NCBI GenBank assembly: GCA_963708165.1 | Contig: OY970187.1 | Coordinates: forward strand, 3,038,001 to 3,102,000 | Source of the DNA: Rubricoccus sp963708165 | Lineage (GTDB): Bacteria > Bacteroidota > Rhodothermia > Rhodothermales > Rubricoccaceae | Length of the DNA: 64,000 nt | Direction of reading: 5' to 3' | Notes under the pieces: generated by a model | Told to the model about the DNA's origin: nothing | What the model saw: only the letters and a program-made list of their open reading frames with translations | Databases searched by the model: none | Position numbers and translations under genes: made by a program | Shown here: positions 34,077-45,865 of the stretch, one piece after another | Position numbering within the stretch: the stretch's first letter is position 1 | How the letters are laid out: each line of letters opens with the position of its first letter

Positions 34077-34822
34077 GTCCAGGTCGATGTGGCGGTGGCG
34101 AGCAAGCGGCGGTCTGTCTGGCGGAAGATCGCGTGGGAGAGCTGGCCGTCGCCAGAGGCCGCGGTTTCCGAGACGACCGTGTCGCCGGCGAGTGCTTCGC
34201 CCCTGAACGCGAGGTCGAGCGAGCGCAGCCGGTGCCACGCCTCTGGCGCGGCTTCGAGGGCCCACTCCGCGAAACGCGCGTTGTTGGCGTGCCCGTTGCG
34301 GTCGAGGTCGGACTGGCGCACGTCGAAGGTGCGCGAGGTGAGGGGTGTCCCGTCTTTGGCCTCTGGCGCCACAGGCTCCGCGCCGAGCACGAGCGACGCT
34401 GGGCGCTCGGGCGGCACGATGGCGAGCACGGGCGCGGGAAGGCGGATAGGCCTCCGCCGCGCGAGATCGAACACGAACCAGACGGTTCGCGCGCGCACGA
34501 GCGCTGCGCCAGAGGCGTCTCGCAGGATCAGGTCGCGCGTCGCGCGAAGGCCTTCGCGTCCGCTGGGCCATGTTTCGATGACGACCTCCTCGCGCCACGA
34601 CGGCAGCCGCTCGACGCGCATCGCGAGGCGCGAGAGGACCCAAGCCGCGCCCGCGTCCCCGGTCTCGAAGTGCTCGATGCCCAGCGCTCGCGCGTGCTCG
34701 CCCGCAGCCTCCTGCAGATAGTCGATCAGCGCCAGAGGCGACGCGACATCGCCGGGACCCACCTCATAGGCGCGAACACGAAACGGCTGAGTCCAGACGA
34801 GAGAAGCCTCTGGCGATGACAT
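34073..34822 (-). CDS. Acyl-ACP thioesterase
   Basis: A 249-residue double-hotdog protein of the FatA/FatB-like bacterial family, which releases fatty acids from acyl carrier protein. Seen are FRVRAYEVGPGDVASPLALIDYLQEAA (first hotdog), WVLSRLAMRVERLP, WPSGREGLRATRD, and in the second hotdog VRQSDLDRNGHANNARFAEWAL, containing the conserved D-N-H region. Start ATG at 34822 matches the family N-terminus. Confidence 0.92.
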   Translation of the reverse strand: MSSPEASLVWTQPFRVRAYEVGPGDVASPLALIDYLQEAAGEHARALGIEHFETGDAGAAWVLSRLAMRVERLPSWREEVVIETWPSGREGLRATRDLILRDASGAALVRARTVWFVFDLARRRPIRLPAPVLAIVPPERPASLVLGAEPVAPEAKDGTPLTSRTFDVRQSDLDRNGHANNARFAEWALEAAPEAWHRLRSLDLAFRGEALAGDTVVSETAASGDGQLSHAIFRQTDRRLLATATSTWT

Positions 34823-34916
34823 GGGATCAGAAGTGGAGGTCTCTCGAAACGGCGGGGCGCGAGAAACCGATCCTGCTCGCCTCGCATCCCTGCCCCTCAC
34901 TCTGAGTCTTCCTGAT

Positions 34917-35342
34917 ATGGCTGCCACCTCCGGCGACACCGTCCGCGTTCACTACACCGGCACCCTGGCCGACGGCACCCCGTTCGATTCCTCGACGGGG
35001 CGCGACCCGTTGGAGTTCACGCTCGGTGCGGGCCAGGTGGTGCCCGGCTTCGACAAAGCCGTGGACGGGATGGAGATCGGCGAGACAAAAACAGTCACAA
35101 TCCCAGCCGCGGAAGCCTACGGTGAGGTAAACCCAGAGCAGACCGTAACGGTCGGGCGCGACCAACTGCCCGAGGGCGCGGTGCTAAACGTGGGCGACCG
35201 CCTGCAGATGGGCATGGGCAACGGCCACGTCGTCGTCGTGACGGTCGCTGAGCTGGCCGACGAATCCGTCGTGCTCGACGCCAACCATGCCCTCGCGGGC
35301 GAGGACCTGACGTTCGAAATCACGCTGGACTCGCTTGTGTAA
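34917..35342 (+). CDS. FKBP-type peptidyl-prolyl isomerase, SlyD-like
   Basis: A 141-residue FKBP with inserted flap. Motifs are VRVHYTGTLADGTPFDSS, PLEFTLGAGQVVPGFDKAVDGM, PAAEAYGEVNPE (SlyD-type) and DANHALAGEDLTFEI. The histidine/cysteine-rich metal tail of E. coli SlyD is absent. It may act as a folding chaperone in the cytoplasm. The start at 34917 follows TCCTGAT and places the protein at family length. Confidence 0.93.
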   Translation: MAATSGDTVRVHYTGTLADGTPFDSSTGRDPLEFTLGAGQVVPGFDKAVDGMEIGETKTVTIPAAEAYGEVNPEQTVTVGRDQLPEGAVLNVGDRLQMGMGNGHVVVVTVAELADESVVLDANHALAGEDLTFEITLDSLV

Positions 35343-35483
35343 CGCATTCTTCGCCAGAGGCCTCTGGCGGCCGGGGCGCCCCCGTGATGTACGGCATTGT
35401 TCTCCTTCAGCCTACGTGCTCAAGGAACATTTGCAGGAGAGGGTCGTGGATAGAAGCCCTCTCTAACCAGCCCAATCGGTTTC

Positions 35484-36012
35484 ATGACAGACGCTAACAA
35501 GCCACTCATCACAGGCACATTCCGCGACCAGGACACCCTGGATCGCGCTGTAACAGACTTCCGCGCTCGCGGATACACGGACGACGACTTCCACGTTGTG
35601 ATGTCCGACGACACTCGCAAGAGCTACTACGCCGACGGCGACGCCGCCATCGAGGAGGGCTCCAAGGCCATGGAAGGCGCCGGAGCCGGAGCCGCAACGG
35701 GCGGCACGCTCGGCGGCGTGATCGGCGCCATCGCAGGAATCGGCGGTGCGGTGATCGTTCCAGGTATCGGCGCAGTCGCCGGACCCCTCGCGGGCGCGCT
35801 CGCGGGAGCCGGCGCAGGTGGTGCAGCCGGAAGCCTTGCTCGGCGCCCTCGTCGGTGCAGGCATCCCCGAGGACCACGCCAAGGACGTACGAGGTGACGT
35901 CAAGAATGGCGGCACGATGCTCGGCGTCCACCCCCGGACAGACGAGGATCGCGACTACCTCCGCAAGCAGTACGACACGTACAAGGCGGATAACGTCTAC
36001 ACGACGTACTAG
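35484..36012 (+). pseudogene. General-stress-protein (GSP17M/YflT)-like glycine-zipper protein, frameshifted
   Basis: The first frame encodes PLITGTFRDQDTLDRAVTDFRARGY and DDFHVVMSDDTRKSYY, typical of YflT-type general stress proteins, then a Gly/Ala-rich zipper segment (GIGAVAGPLAGALAGAGAGG). Near 35829-35840 one extra base shifts the frame, and the true C-terminus (LLGALVGAGIPEDHAKDV ... RKQYDTYKADNVYTTY) continues to the stop at 36012. The intact protein would be about 175 residues. A sequencing error is likely because both halves look conserved. Confidence 0.8.
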
Positions 36013-36036
36013 GTCAGCGCCTCCACGCTAGCCATC

Positions 36037-36069
36037 GGGGCCGGAGCATCACGCTCCGGCCCCTTTTTT
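36037..36069. terminator. Rho-independent terminator
   Basis: GGGGCCGGAGC pairs perfectly with GCTCCGGCCCC across a 5-base loop, followed by six T residues. A motif pair (CGCCAGAGGCCTCTGGCG) lies 15-35 bp further on, before the CotH gene stop. Confidence 0.95.
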
Positions 36070-36118
36070 GTGCGCGCACTGCCCGCCAGAGGCCTCTGGC
36101 GAGGCTATCTCTCGCGCG

Positions 36119-38474
36119 CTACCGTACGACCGTGACGGTGCGGGAAGTGGTCGAGACGCCGGTGCTGCTCTCCGCCCGGACGCGGGCGATGTAGACGCCC
36201 GCCGGCAGCGCGCCGCGCCAGACAAGCGCCGTCGTTCCGCCAGAAGCCTCTTGCGAGATTCCTCCGAGGTGGCGGCCAAGCGCGTCGTACAGGTCGAGCG
36301 TAAGGGTGGCGGGAACGGGGAGGCGGAGGGTGAGCGTCAGCGCGTTGCGGAAAGGGTTGGGGGTGGCAGAGAGGAGTGTGAGCGTCTCGCCTGAGGGAAG
36401 CGGTTCGCCAGAGGTCGCAGTGTTGTTGCTGGCCTCTGGCGTGGGCGTGCCGAAGCGCGTGAGTGTTCCGCCGCCGTCCATCGTGCGGCCGAACGACACG
36501 TCTGTTTCTTGCTCGCCAAAGGCGAACCCGCTCACGAGCCTGAAGTCGCCCGCGGCGTCGATCCGGAAAATGGCGGCGGACTCGCCAGAGGCGGAGAGCC
36601 TGAACGGGGCGTGCATCGGTCCCTGGTCCGTGTCGCCGTCCGCCCAGACGAGCGCGAAGGCGCCGGGCGCGAGGGTGGAGTCGGGAAGCGCGAACTTGCT
36701 GGGCTCGGCGAGATCGTCTGTGATGAACAGTCCGCTCAGCGAGAGGTCTCCTGGCGTGCCGTTGTAGATCTCGATCCAGTCGTCGAACTCGCCCGCGGCG
36801 TCGGCGATCGTGGTGCTGTTGGAAGCCATGACCTCGTTGACCGAGACCGCGCCTCCACTCCCTGACGAGACGATGGTGAGTGTGGCGGGGCCCCTGGCGC
36901 CCGCGCGCGGCTCGCTCCGGACCTGCCCGCTGTCGTCGGTGGCGGTGACGTAGTAGCGTACCGTCTCGCCGCTGGCGAAGGGACCGATGGAGCCCGCGTA
37001 CACCTCGCCCACGGCGACGCCGGAGGCCTCTGGCGAGAGGTCTCGCGACTCCCACGGGCCATTGTTGGCCGAGGTGTACACGCGCACGGATGCGGGCGTG
37101 CTCTCGTCCTCGACCCACGCGCGGACCGTGAGCGCCGCGCCGGGAAGCGCCAGAGGCTCGGCGACGCGCAGGTCTGAGATCAGCGGCGCGATATCCACGG
37201 TGCCGATCTGCGCGAGCGCCGTCTGGCGGCGCGTCTGGATGTACTGCGTGAGGCCGTAGTCAACGTGACCGCCGAGAGCGCGGTGCGAATGAGCGGCGGA
37301 AGTCCTCGGCGCACCAGCCGTAGTCCAGCGGACGGTACGGATCCGCGACGGCGGCCTCTTCGATTAGCGCGCGCAACGCGTCGATGCGTGGGGAGAGGGC
37401 CTCTGGCGTGAACGAGTCCTCGAGTGTGCGGCGGAGGTAGAACGTGAAGCGGTCGCGGTAATCCGCGACGCGCAGCAGTCGCTTCGCCAGAGGCCGCGGC
37501 GGCTGGCCGGTAGAGGATCCTTTGGGCCAGTCGTACACGTCGCGCGTGCCCCAGTCGCGCCCAACGAAGTCGATGCCCCACGTGTTGTCCAGGTCGAACG
37601 GGATGTAGCGGAAGCGCCTGATCTCGGGGTCGTGGTAGAGGTAGTAGTTGTTGTTGTTGTACGCGTAGCCGTCCCAGTTGCCGATCAGCACGTCGACGGC
37701 GAGCGAGCGCAGGTAGCCGTTCACGTCCAAGTGCTGCTCGACGGCCTCTGGCAGGCTCGCCAGAGGCGAGACGTTGAGCGCGGCGATCAGCGCCGCGAGA
37801 TCGGTGTGGTCGCCGGGGCCCTGGACCTTCTCGTAGACCGGCCGTCCGAACGGCGCGAGGTCTCGGTACGCGGCTGCGTTCGGACCCAGGTAGTCGAGGT
37901 CGGCGGGGAAGAGGCATTTGTAGAGCGTGCCTCTGGCGTCGCGGAAGTGCGAGCCCAGAAACTCCTCGTCCACGTGCTCCACATTGGCGTAGACGCCGAA
38001 CGCCTCGCCGTTGATAAACAGGCTCGCAAAGCCCGCGCGCGAGCCCGGCACGCCCGCTTCTCGCGCGATGTCCCACGACAGCTTGGATCGAAGAATGGTC
38101 GGGTCGTTGTGCTCACCGTTTAGGTTGAGCTTGTCCAGCCCTTTCCAGTCGCGACCGGAGCGGTACGTGTTGAACGACACCTTGAACGACTTCTTGGCGG
38201 CAGCGCGAGACGTGTTGCCTCGCAGGCGGAAGCCGACTTCTTCTACGGTATCGCGCGAGATGCCATCGTCCCAGACGAACCGCGCGCGGTATTCGACATC
38301 GCTCCGCTCGTTGGCAGGGTCGAGGATGCTCGCGAGCGTGTCGGCGGGCAGCGTGAGGTAGACGCTGGGCAGGCGTGAGTCGTCGAAAACCGGGCCGGGT
38401 GCGGGCGCCAGAGGCTGGGCTGAGGCGGGAAGGACGGCGGCGACGAGGACAAGAAGAGCGGTGAGGCGGAGCAC
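36119..38474 (-). pseudogene. Secreted CotH kinase / lamin-tail / type IX sorting protein, frameshifted
   Basis: The 5' part (GTG start at 38474, signal LRLTALLVLVAAVLPASAQ) is a CotH-like protein kinase fold: SVYLTLPADTLASIL, FRLRGNTSR, KLNLNGEHNDPTILRSKL, IPFDLDNTWGIDF. One extra base near 37280-37300 ends that frame; the continuing frame reads HVDYGLTQYIQTRRQ, a beta domain, a lamin-tail domain (SVNEVMASNSTTIADAAGEFDDWIEI) and a T9SS type A sorting domain (SATPNPFRNALTLTL). The intact protein would be about 784 residues and cell-surface exposed. Confidence 0.83.
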
Positions 38475-38535
38475 GAGCGTTGCGGGAGACCTCGGGCAAA
38501 CTACAGGACTGCGCTGTCGGCTCGCCGCCAGACGC

Positions 38536-40527
<1,992 letters not shown>

Positions 40528-40652
40528 GCGGAGCGGGAGGCGTGGAAGAGGACAGTATGGTACTACTCCTGATGCCCGATTCAGGGTTATCGGAGAAACG
40601 GGGCGTGAAGTGGCCGGTACTAATGGTCCTTTCTCACAGACCCTTTCGAACG

Positions 40653-41471
40653 ATGGATTCATCCTCAAGCACTTCTACCGAAGCCACGGCCAAAGAGGCC
40701 GCTTCGCACACCGCCTCGAAGGCGAAAAGCGCGGCGTCGGATGTCGCGGGCGACGCCAAAGCCGCCGCGTCTGACGTGGTCGACCAAGCCAAGAGCGCCG
40801 CGACTGACATCAAGGACTCGGTCGCCGACCAGGCGCGCGACGTTGCCGACACGGCCAAGGCAAAAGCCACCGACGCTGCAGCAGATACAAAGGAGCAGGC
40901 CGCTGGCGTGCTGACCGATGTGGCCGCGGCGCTCCACGGCACAGGCGACGCCCTTCGCGAGCAAAACCGCGATGCCTTCGCGGACTACGCCGAGCAGGCC
41001 GCCAACACCGTCGAGCAGTTCACATCCGGCATCCGCGACCGCAGCGTCGGCGAGATCCTGGACGAGGCCGAGCGGTTCGCCCGCCGCGAGCCCGGCCTGT
41101 TCATCGGCGGCGCGTTTCTGCTGGGCATCTTCGGCGCCCGGTTTCTCAAGGCCTCCGCGCCAGAGGGCGAAAATCGTCAGGCCTCTGGCGGCTCCAGCGC
41201 GCACCTCATGGCGTCTGGCGCAGTGCCCGCCTCGCGCCAACTTCCAGGCGCAGGCACGAGCGGCACGTCCGCCAGCGGCACGTCCGCCAGCAGCACGTCC
41301 GCCAGCGGCTCGGCCAGCACGGGCGCGATGGGTAGCGGCTCAACAGGCTCAGGCGCCAGCGGCTCGTTCGCCAGCGGGAGCGGTGTTAGCGGCGCAGGTA
41401 GCGTCGGCTCGGGCGCCAGCGGCTCGGCTCGCACCACTCCGTCCTCTGGCGGCACCACCAACCGGTTCTAA
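40653..41471 (+). CDS. LEA-like alanine-rich protein with one membrane segment and Ser/Gly tail
   Basis: A 272-residue protein. Residues 1-110 are made of 11-mer-like Ala/Lys/Asp repeats (SKAKSAASDVAGDAKAAASD) that form amphipathic helix, like late-embryogenesis-abundant proteins. One hydrophobic segment (FIGGAFLLGIFGARFL) lies at about 150. The tail is an extreme Gly/Ser/Ala/Thr repeat (SGTSASGTSASSTSASG). It is the first gene of a compact three-gene set with a holin-like and a DUF3618 protein, a combination associated with envelope or osmotic stress. Confidence 0.8.
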   Translation: MDSSSSTSTEATAKEAASHTASKAKSAASDVAGDAKAAASDVVDQAKSAATDIKDSVADQARDVADTAKAKATDAAADTKEQAAGVLTDVAAALHGTGDALREQNRDAFADYAEQAANTVEQFTSGIRDRSVGEILDEAERFARREPGLFIGGAFLLGIFGARFLKASAPEGENRQASGGSSAHLMASGAVPASRQLPGAGTSGTSASGTSASSTSASGSASTGAMGSGSTGSGASGSFASGSGVSGAGSVGSGASGSARTTPSSGGTTNRF

Positions 41472-41473
41472 CC

Positions 41474-41926
41474 ATGGCAGACACCCAACCCCTTCAGACC
41501 GGGACGGTCGCCATCGTGGACGATGCGGCAGCGCCGCCCGCCGCGGCGGACCGTTCCCTCTCGGACCTGTTGTCCGAACTCACGTCCGAATCGGCGACGC
41601 TGGTCCGGCAGGAAGTCCGCCTCGCCAAAGTGGAGGCGACGCAAGAGGCCCGCGAGGCCGGGGCCGCTATCGGCTCCGCCGTCGCAGGAGGCGCCGTGGC
41701 GTACGTCGGCCTGATCGCGCTCGTGATCGGCCTCGGCTGGGGCCTCGGCGATCTCATCGGCAACACCTGGCTCGGCATCACCATCGCGGGCGTCATCGTA
41801 GCGCTTGTCGGCTATTTCCTTCTCAAGAAGGGACTCGACAACATCAAGCAGCTCACGCCGCCTCTCGACACGACTGTTCAAACTCTTAAAGAAGACAAAC
41901 AATGGATAACTCAGCAAACCCCGTGA
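41474..41926 (+). CDS. Holin-superfamily-III-like membrane protein (Phage_holin_3_6 type)
   Basis: A 150-residue protein with an N-terminal amphipathic helix (LSDLLSELTSESATLVRQEVRLAKVEA) and two transmembrane helices (about 65-87 and 96-117). This matches the putative actinobacterial holin-X/superfamily III family, which is chromosomal and common in stress operons rather than truly phage. It starts two bases after the upstream stop and overlaps the next gene by 25 bases. Confidence 0.88.
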   Translation: MADTQPLQTGTVAIVDDAAAPPAAADRSLSDLLSELTSESATLVRQEVRLAKVEATQEAREAGAAIGSAVAGGAVAYVGLIALVIGLGWGLGDLIGNTWLGITIAGVIVALVGYFLLKKGLDNIKQLTPPLDTTVQTLKEDKQWITQQTP

Positions 41927-43047
41927 CCGGGCGCCCGGCTACCCCGGGCTCCGAAACCCCCGCCGCCATCGCCGACGACATCCGCGAGACCCGCTCGGAG
42001 ATGTCCGAAACCATCGACGCCATCAGCGCGAAGCTGGACCCGTCGAACTTGGTGGACCAGGCCAAGGAGATGTTCACCAGCTCGGCTCGCGACGCGGGCT
42101 CGTCGCTGCTCGACGCCGCCAAGGACAGCTCCGTCCTCGATACCATCAAGGCCAACCCCGTCCCCGCAATGGCCGTCGGCCTCTCGCTCGCGTGGTTCCT
42201 GTCCAAACTCGGCGAGTCCGAGACGGACCGCTACCGTGCCGACCGGTACGCCGCCACCGGCGACCCGATGTACGCCCCGGTCTACGGCGCCTCCCGCCAG
42301 AGGCCTCAGGGCCCCGGCTCGGGCACGTTCGACGTGGCGGCCTACGAGCGCCGCACGCAGGCCTCTGGCGCCTCGTTCGGAACCCAGGCCTCTGGCGACG
42401 GCCTGATGGACAAAGCGTCCGACGCGCTCGGCACGGCAAAAGACAAGGCGTCGGACGCGCTTAGCACCGCCAGGGACACCGCAGCCGACCTCGCGAAGGA
42501 TGCCAAGAGCACCGTCGCGGACGTGACCGGCACGGCCAAGGACCGCGCCTCGTCGCTCGCGAGCGCCGCTGGCGACGCGCTTCCCAACGGCGACGTACAC
42601 CAGGTTCGCCGCCAGGCCACAGGCTGGATGGAGCGCCAGATGGAGTCGAACCCGCTGGCGCTTGGCGCCGTCGCGCTCGCCGCAGGTGCCCTCGTGGGCC
42701 TCTCCATCCCGGAGACGCGCACGGAGAACGATCTCCTCGGCGACCACGCGGAGACGGTGAAGCAGAAGGCGCTCAGCGCTGCCGAGGACACCGCCACGCA
42801 GGCGCAAGAGGCCCTCAGCACCGTCGCCGACGAGGCGAAGGCTAAGGCGGAGAGCGTCGCGAAGACGGCCAAGACGACGGCCCAAAAGGTCGGGGACAAG
42901 GCCACGACGCAGGCCAAGGAGGTGGCGGACAAAGCTGCCGCGGAGGCCAAGAATACCGCCAAGGCGGCCAACGCCGAGGCGAAGACCGATGCGGCCTCTG
43001 GCGCGCAGGCGACGGGCTCGAAGGAGACTACGGGCTTCAAAGCCTAG
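41902..43047 (+). CDS. DUF3618 protein with LEA-like C-terminus
   Basis: A 381-residue protein. The N-terminus has the DUF3618 signature (IADDIRETRSEMSETIDAISAKLDP). Hydrophobic segments occur at about 87-101 (NPVPAMAVGLSLAWFL) and 256-274 (NPLALGAVALAAGALVGL). Between and after them are Ala/Lys-rich LEA-like repeats (DKASDALGTAKDKASDALS; AEAKNTAKAANAEAK). It overlaps the holin-like gene, so the three products are probably co-made and interact at the inner membrane. RQRPQ and ASGAS patches come from motif copies. Confidence 0.85.
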   Translation: MDNSANPVTGRPATPGSETPAAIADDIRETRSEMSETIDAISAKLDPSNLVDQAKEMFTSSARDAGSSLLDAAKDSSVLDTIKANPVPAMAVGLSLAWFLSKLGESETDRYRADRYAATGDPMYAPVYGASRQRPQGPGSGTFDVAAYERRTQASGASFGTQASGDGLMDKASDALGTAKDKASDALSTARDTAADLAKDAKSTVADVTGTAKDRASSLASAAGDALPNGDVHQVRRQATGWMERQMESNPLALGAVALAAGALVGLSIPETRTENDLLGDHAETVKQKALSAAEDTATQAQEALSTVADEAKAKAESVAKTAKTTAQKVGDKATTQAKEVADKAAAEAKNTAKAANAEAKTDAASGAQATGSKETTGFKA

Positions 43048-43067
43048 CCGTTCTGACGTCACCGGAT

Positions 43068-43099
43068 GCGAGGGGCCCTGCGCTGGCGGGGCCCCTCGC
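43068..43099. terminator. GC hairpin after the stress operon
   Basis: GCGAGGGGCCC pairs perfectly with GGGCCCCTCGC (11-bp stem, about 10-base loop), 20 bp after the DUF3618 stop. There is no T-run, so termination strength is uncertain. Confidence 0.7.
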
Positions 43100-43244
43100 G
43101 CTGTAGATGGCTGCCGCGCCCAAGAGTCGATGGCGCGAGACGCCTCTGGCGCGGGGACTAGCAACGTAGATGGGGCACGGGGCGCCAGAGGCCGCGAACC
43201 TTGAGCCCAGCTCCCAGTTGTGGAGAGCCTTCCCTTTTGCGCAC

Positions 43245-44360
43245 ATGCTTCGCCTCTCTCTCTTCGCCTCTCTTCTGCTCGCCAGCGCCGCACCGGCCAC
43301 GGCCCAGGAAACCACACCCGCCGACCAGGCCGGGGATCAAGACGACCGCCTCCAGTTTGGCGGTCTCGTGCAGACTCAGTTCAACACCACCTCGGCTGAT
43401 GCCGAGGACGACACCGCACTCACGCTCCGGCGCGTGCGGCTGGGCGTCGTGGCCGAGATCACGCCTGCTATCACCGGGCGCATCGAAGCCGAACTCGCCA
43501 ACGCAGCGGTGGGCGGCGCGGCCGAACTCAACGAAGCCTACGTGCTTTACCAGCCCGTCCCGGCTTTCGGCGTGCTCGCGGGCAAGGGCGGTCGGCCCTT
43601 CGGCATCGTGGACCTGACGGGTGCCGCGGCGCTCGTGCCGATTGAGCGCGGCGCACGCTTCCGCGGCGCCGATCCTGTCGCGCAGTACAAGGTGCTCGAA
43701 GCGCTCGCGTATGCCGGGCGCAGCGTGGGTGTGCAAGTGCTAGGTGACGTTGAGGGGCTTCCCATAGGCCTGACATACGCCGCGGGCTACTTCACCGGCT
43801 CGACAGGCGAGGAGGGTGACGACGCCGACATCCGCCAACTGGCGGCGCGCCTCACGCTGACACCCATCGAAGGCGTCGCGATTAGTGGCGCCGCGACCTC
43901 GCGCGTGTTCGCGCAGGACGACCCCATCGGACTGGGAGATGGCGGCGGCGCAACCGGTGCCGACCCTCAGGGTGAGACACAGCGCGGCTCGGGCTATGCC
44001 CTCGATATCGAACTGGGAAACAACGGAAGCCCGGGCTTCCACTTGGTCGCCGAAGCCGCCATCGGCACCATCAACCCGTACACCGACGACCGTTTCCAGA
44101 GCATCCAGGGCTGGATCGCCTACCGCCTGCCCGTCGCCTCTGGCGGACCGGTCAGCGCCCTCGAACCTCTCTTCCGCGCCTCCTACGCTGACGTGGACGG
44201 TCCGCTGGGCGCCCGCGATGGCATCCTGCTCACGCCCGGCGTCAACGTCTACGGCGCCGAGGGAACGCGCCTGATGTTCAACCTAGACCTGTTCCTTCCG
44301 TCGGCCGACGGAGAGAAAACGCTGACCGCCTTTCGCGCACAGGCGCAGGTCAGCTTCTAG
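43245..44360 (+). CDS. Outer-membrane porin (OprP/OprO-like beta-barrel)
   Basis: A 371-residue outer-membrane protein with signal peptide MLRLSLFASLLLASAAPATAQ. The first strands (DDRLQFGGLVQTQFNTT, LTLRRVRLGVVAEITPAITGRIEAEL) match phosphate-selective-porin-type barrels, and the chain ends in phenylalanine (FRAQAQVSF), the outer-membrane sorting signature. Alternating beta pattern runs throughout. Ion preference is unknown. The start at 43245 gives the signal peptide. Confidence 0.88.
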   Translation: MLRLSLFASLLLASAAPATAQETTPADQAGDQDDRLQFGGLVQTQFNTTSADAEDDTALTLRRVRLGVVAEITPAITGRIEAELANAAVGGAAELNEAYVLYQPVPAFGVLAGKGGRPFGIVDLTGAAALVPIERGARFRGADPVAQYKVLEALAYAGRSVGVQVLGDVEGLPIGLTYAAGYFTGSTGEEGDDADIRQLAARLTLTPIEGVAISGAATSRVFAQDDPIGLGDGGGATGADPQGETQRGSGYALDIELGNNGSPGFHLVAEAAIGTINPYTDDRFQSIQGWIAYRLPVASGGPVSALEPLFRASYADVDGPLGARDGILLTPGVNVYGAEGTRLMFNLDLFLPSADGEKTLTAFRAQAQVSF

Positions 44361-44393
44361 CCTCTGGCGCAGCGCCTGCCCCACGTCCCTCCC

Positions 44394-44443
44394 AAACACA
44401 GCGGCGCCCCGCCAGAGGCCTCTGGCGGGGCGGCGCTGTGTTT
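44394..44443. terminator. 50-bp near-perfect palindrome containing an outward motif pair
   Basis: Two 25-base arms, differing at one position, run AAACACAGCGGCGCCCCGCC-AGAGG and its complement, ending GCTGTGTTT. Read on either strand the hairpin ends in a T-rich tract, so it is a classic bidirectional terminator between the convergent porin and hmgA genes. The apex is the motif pair CGCCAGAGGCCTCTGGCG, showing a conventional terminator built around the repeat. Confidence 0.92.
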
Positions 44444-44495
44444 GCCAGAGGCCATCTGCCACTACTGGCCCCATCCCACGCGCTACTGGCCCAGC

Positions 44496-45776
44496 TCAGC
44501 CTCTGGCGGCGTCGATGGGCGGCGAGTCGGGGACTGCGCCAGAGGCGCCGTCGCCGGAGATGGAGGTGCCGGGCGGAATAGGCGCGGCGTCCGGCAGCGG
44601 GTGCCCGTGCTTCTCGGGCTGCCACGAAAGAACGTAGTCCGGCTCCTCGATCTCCAGCGCCGTCTTGGTCAGCTTGAGCGGCGCGAACGTGTCGACCATC
44701 ACGGCCAACTCGTGCGTCTCCTTGGCGCCGATGCTGGCCTCGGTCGTGCCCGGGTGCGGGCCGTGCGGGATGCCGCCCGGGTGGAGCGTGAAGCTGCCAC
44801 GCCCGATGCCCTTGCGCGACATGAAGTCGCCCTCGGCGTAGTACAGCACCTCGTCGCTGTCGATGTTGCTGTGGTTGTACGGCGCCGGGACGCTGTCCGG
44901 GTGGTAGTCGAACAGGCGCGGCACGAACGAGCAGACGACGAAGCCGCGCGCCTCGAACGTCTGGTGGACGGGCGGCGGCTGGTGAATGCGGCCCGTAATC
45001 GGCTCGAAGTCGTGGATCGAGAACGCGCTGGGGTACATGTACCCGTCCCAGCCCACCACGTCGAACGGGTGGAAGCGGTAGACGAACGGAAACAGCTTGC
45101 CGTGCTTCTTGATCTTGACCGTAAAGCGGCCCTCTTGATCGATGGGGTTGAGCGCCTCTGGCGGACGGAAGTCGCGCTCGCAGTACGGGCTGTGCTCCAG
45201 CAGCTGGCCCATGTCGTTGCGGTAGCGCTTGGGCGGCCGAAACTCCGTCGGCGACTCCATCACAAGAAGCCGTGGCTGAACGTCTCCCGCGAAGCTCCAT
45301 CGGTGAATCGTGGTGCGCGGCACGTGGACGTAATCGCCAGAGGCGAACTCGACGTCGCCCAGCACGGTGTGCAGCGTGCCCTCGCCGTCGTGGACGTACA
45401 CAAGCTCGTCGTGGGTCGCGTTTTTGTAAAACACGTCCTCGGGCATCGACTCGGTCGGCGCGCAGAGCGCCATGTCGATGTCGTTGTTGCCCATGATGTA
45501 GCGCCGCCCGGTCAGCCAGTCGCCAGAGGCTTCGACCTTGGGCCCGATAAAGTGGCGGTGGCTCAGAAACGCGTCTTCGACGTATTCCGCGCCAAACGTC
45601 TCAGGCTCGCCCACGGCGTGCACCAGCGTCGGCGGGTGGATGTGGTACGCGATGCTGCCAATCCCGTGGAAACCTTCTTCGCCGAGGACTTCTTCGGTGT
45701 AGAGCGCGCCATCGGGGCGGCGGAACTGGGTGTGGCGCTTGGGCGGGATCTGCCCGCGGCGGACGTAGAACGACAT
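44496..45776 (-). CDS. hmgA: Homogentisate 1,2-dioxygenase
   Basis: The iron enzyme opens the homogentisate ring to maleylacetoacetate in tyrosine/phenylalanine breakdown. The 426-residue protein has RRGQIPPKRHTQFR, GSIAYHIHPPT, DELVYVHDGEG, DYVHVPRTTIHRW, PFDVVGWDGYMYPSAF and HPGGIPHGPHPG, covering the Fe ligands and cupin core. It lies 89 bp from hppD, which makes its substrate, on the same strand and presumably in one operon. The Ser/Pro tail after about 400 is non-conserved. Confidence 0.96.
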   Translation of the reverse strand: MSFYVRRGQIPPKRHTQFRRPDGALYTEEVLGEEGFHGIGSIAYHIHPPTLVHAVGEPETFGAEYVEDAFLSHRHFIGPKVEASGDWLTGRRYIMGNNDIDMALCAPTESMPEDVFYKNATHDELVYVHDGEGTLHTVLGDVEFASGDYVHVPRTTIHRWSFAGDVQPRLLVMESPTEFRPPKRYRNDMGQLLEHSPYCERDFRPPEALNPIDQEGRFTVKIKKHGKLFPFVYRFHPFDVVGWDGYMYPSAFSIHDFEPITGRIHQPPPVHQTFEARGFVVCSFVPRLFDYHPDSVPAPYNHSNIDSDEVLYYAEGDFMSRKGIGRGSFTLHPGGIPHGPHPGTTEASIGAKETHELAVMVDTFAPLKLTKTALEIEEPDYVLSWQPEKHGHPLPDAAPIPPGTSISGDGASGAVPDSPPIDAARG

Positions 45777-45865
45777 GTCTGGAAGAGGGATGGGGGATAC
45801 GGGATAAGAGGGATGGGCAGAGGGATGCAGTTACCGCATCCCTCATGCCTCAATCCCGAATCCCT

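Noticed and set aside
36083..36103. Motif pair as an additional terminator before the CotH gene stop
   Set aside because: A strong T-tailed hairpin 15 bp away already explains termination for the plus-strand gene; a role for the minus-strand gene cannot be shown.
41474..41926. Prophage remnant suggested by a holin-like gene
   Set aside because: No other phage gene is present; this holin superfamily III type is common in chromosomal stress operons.
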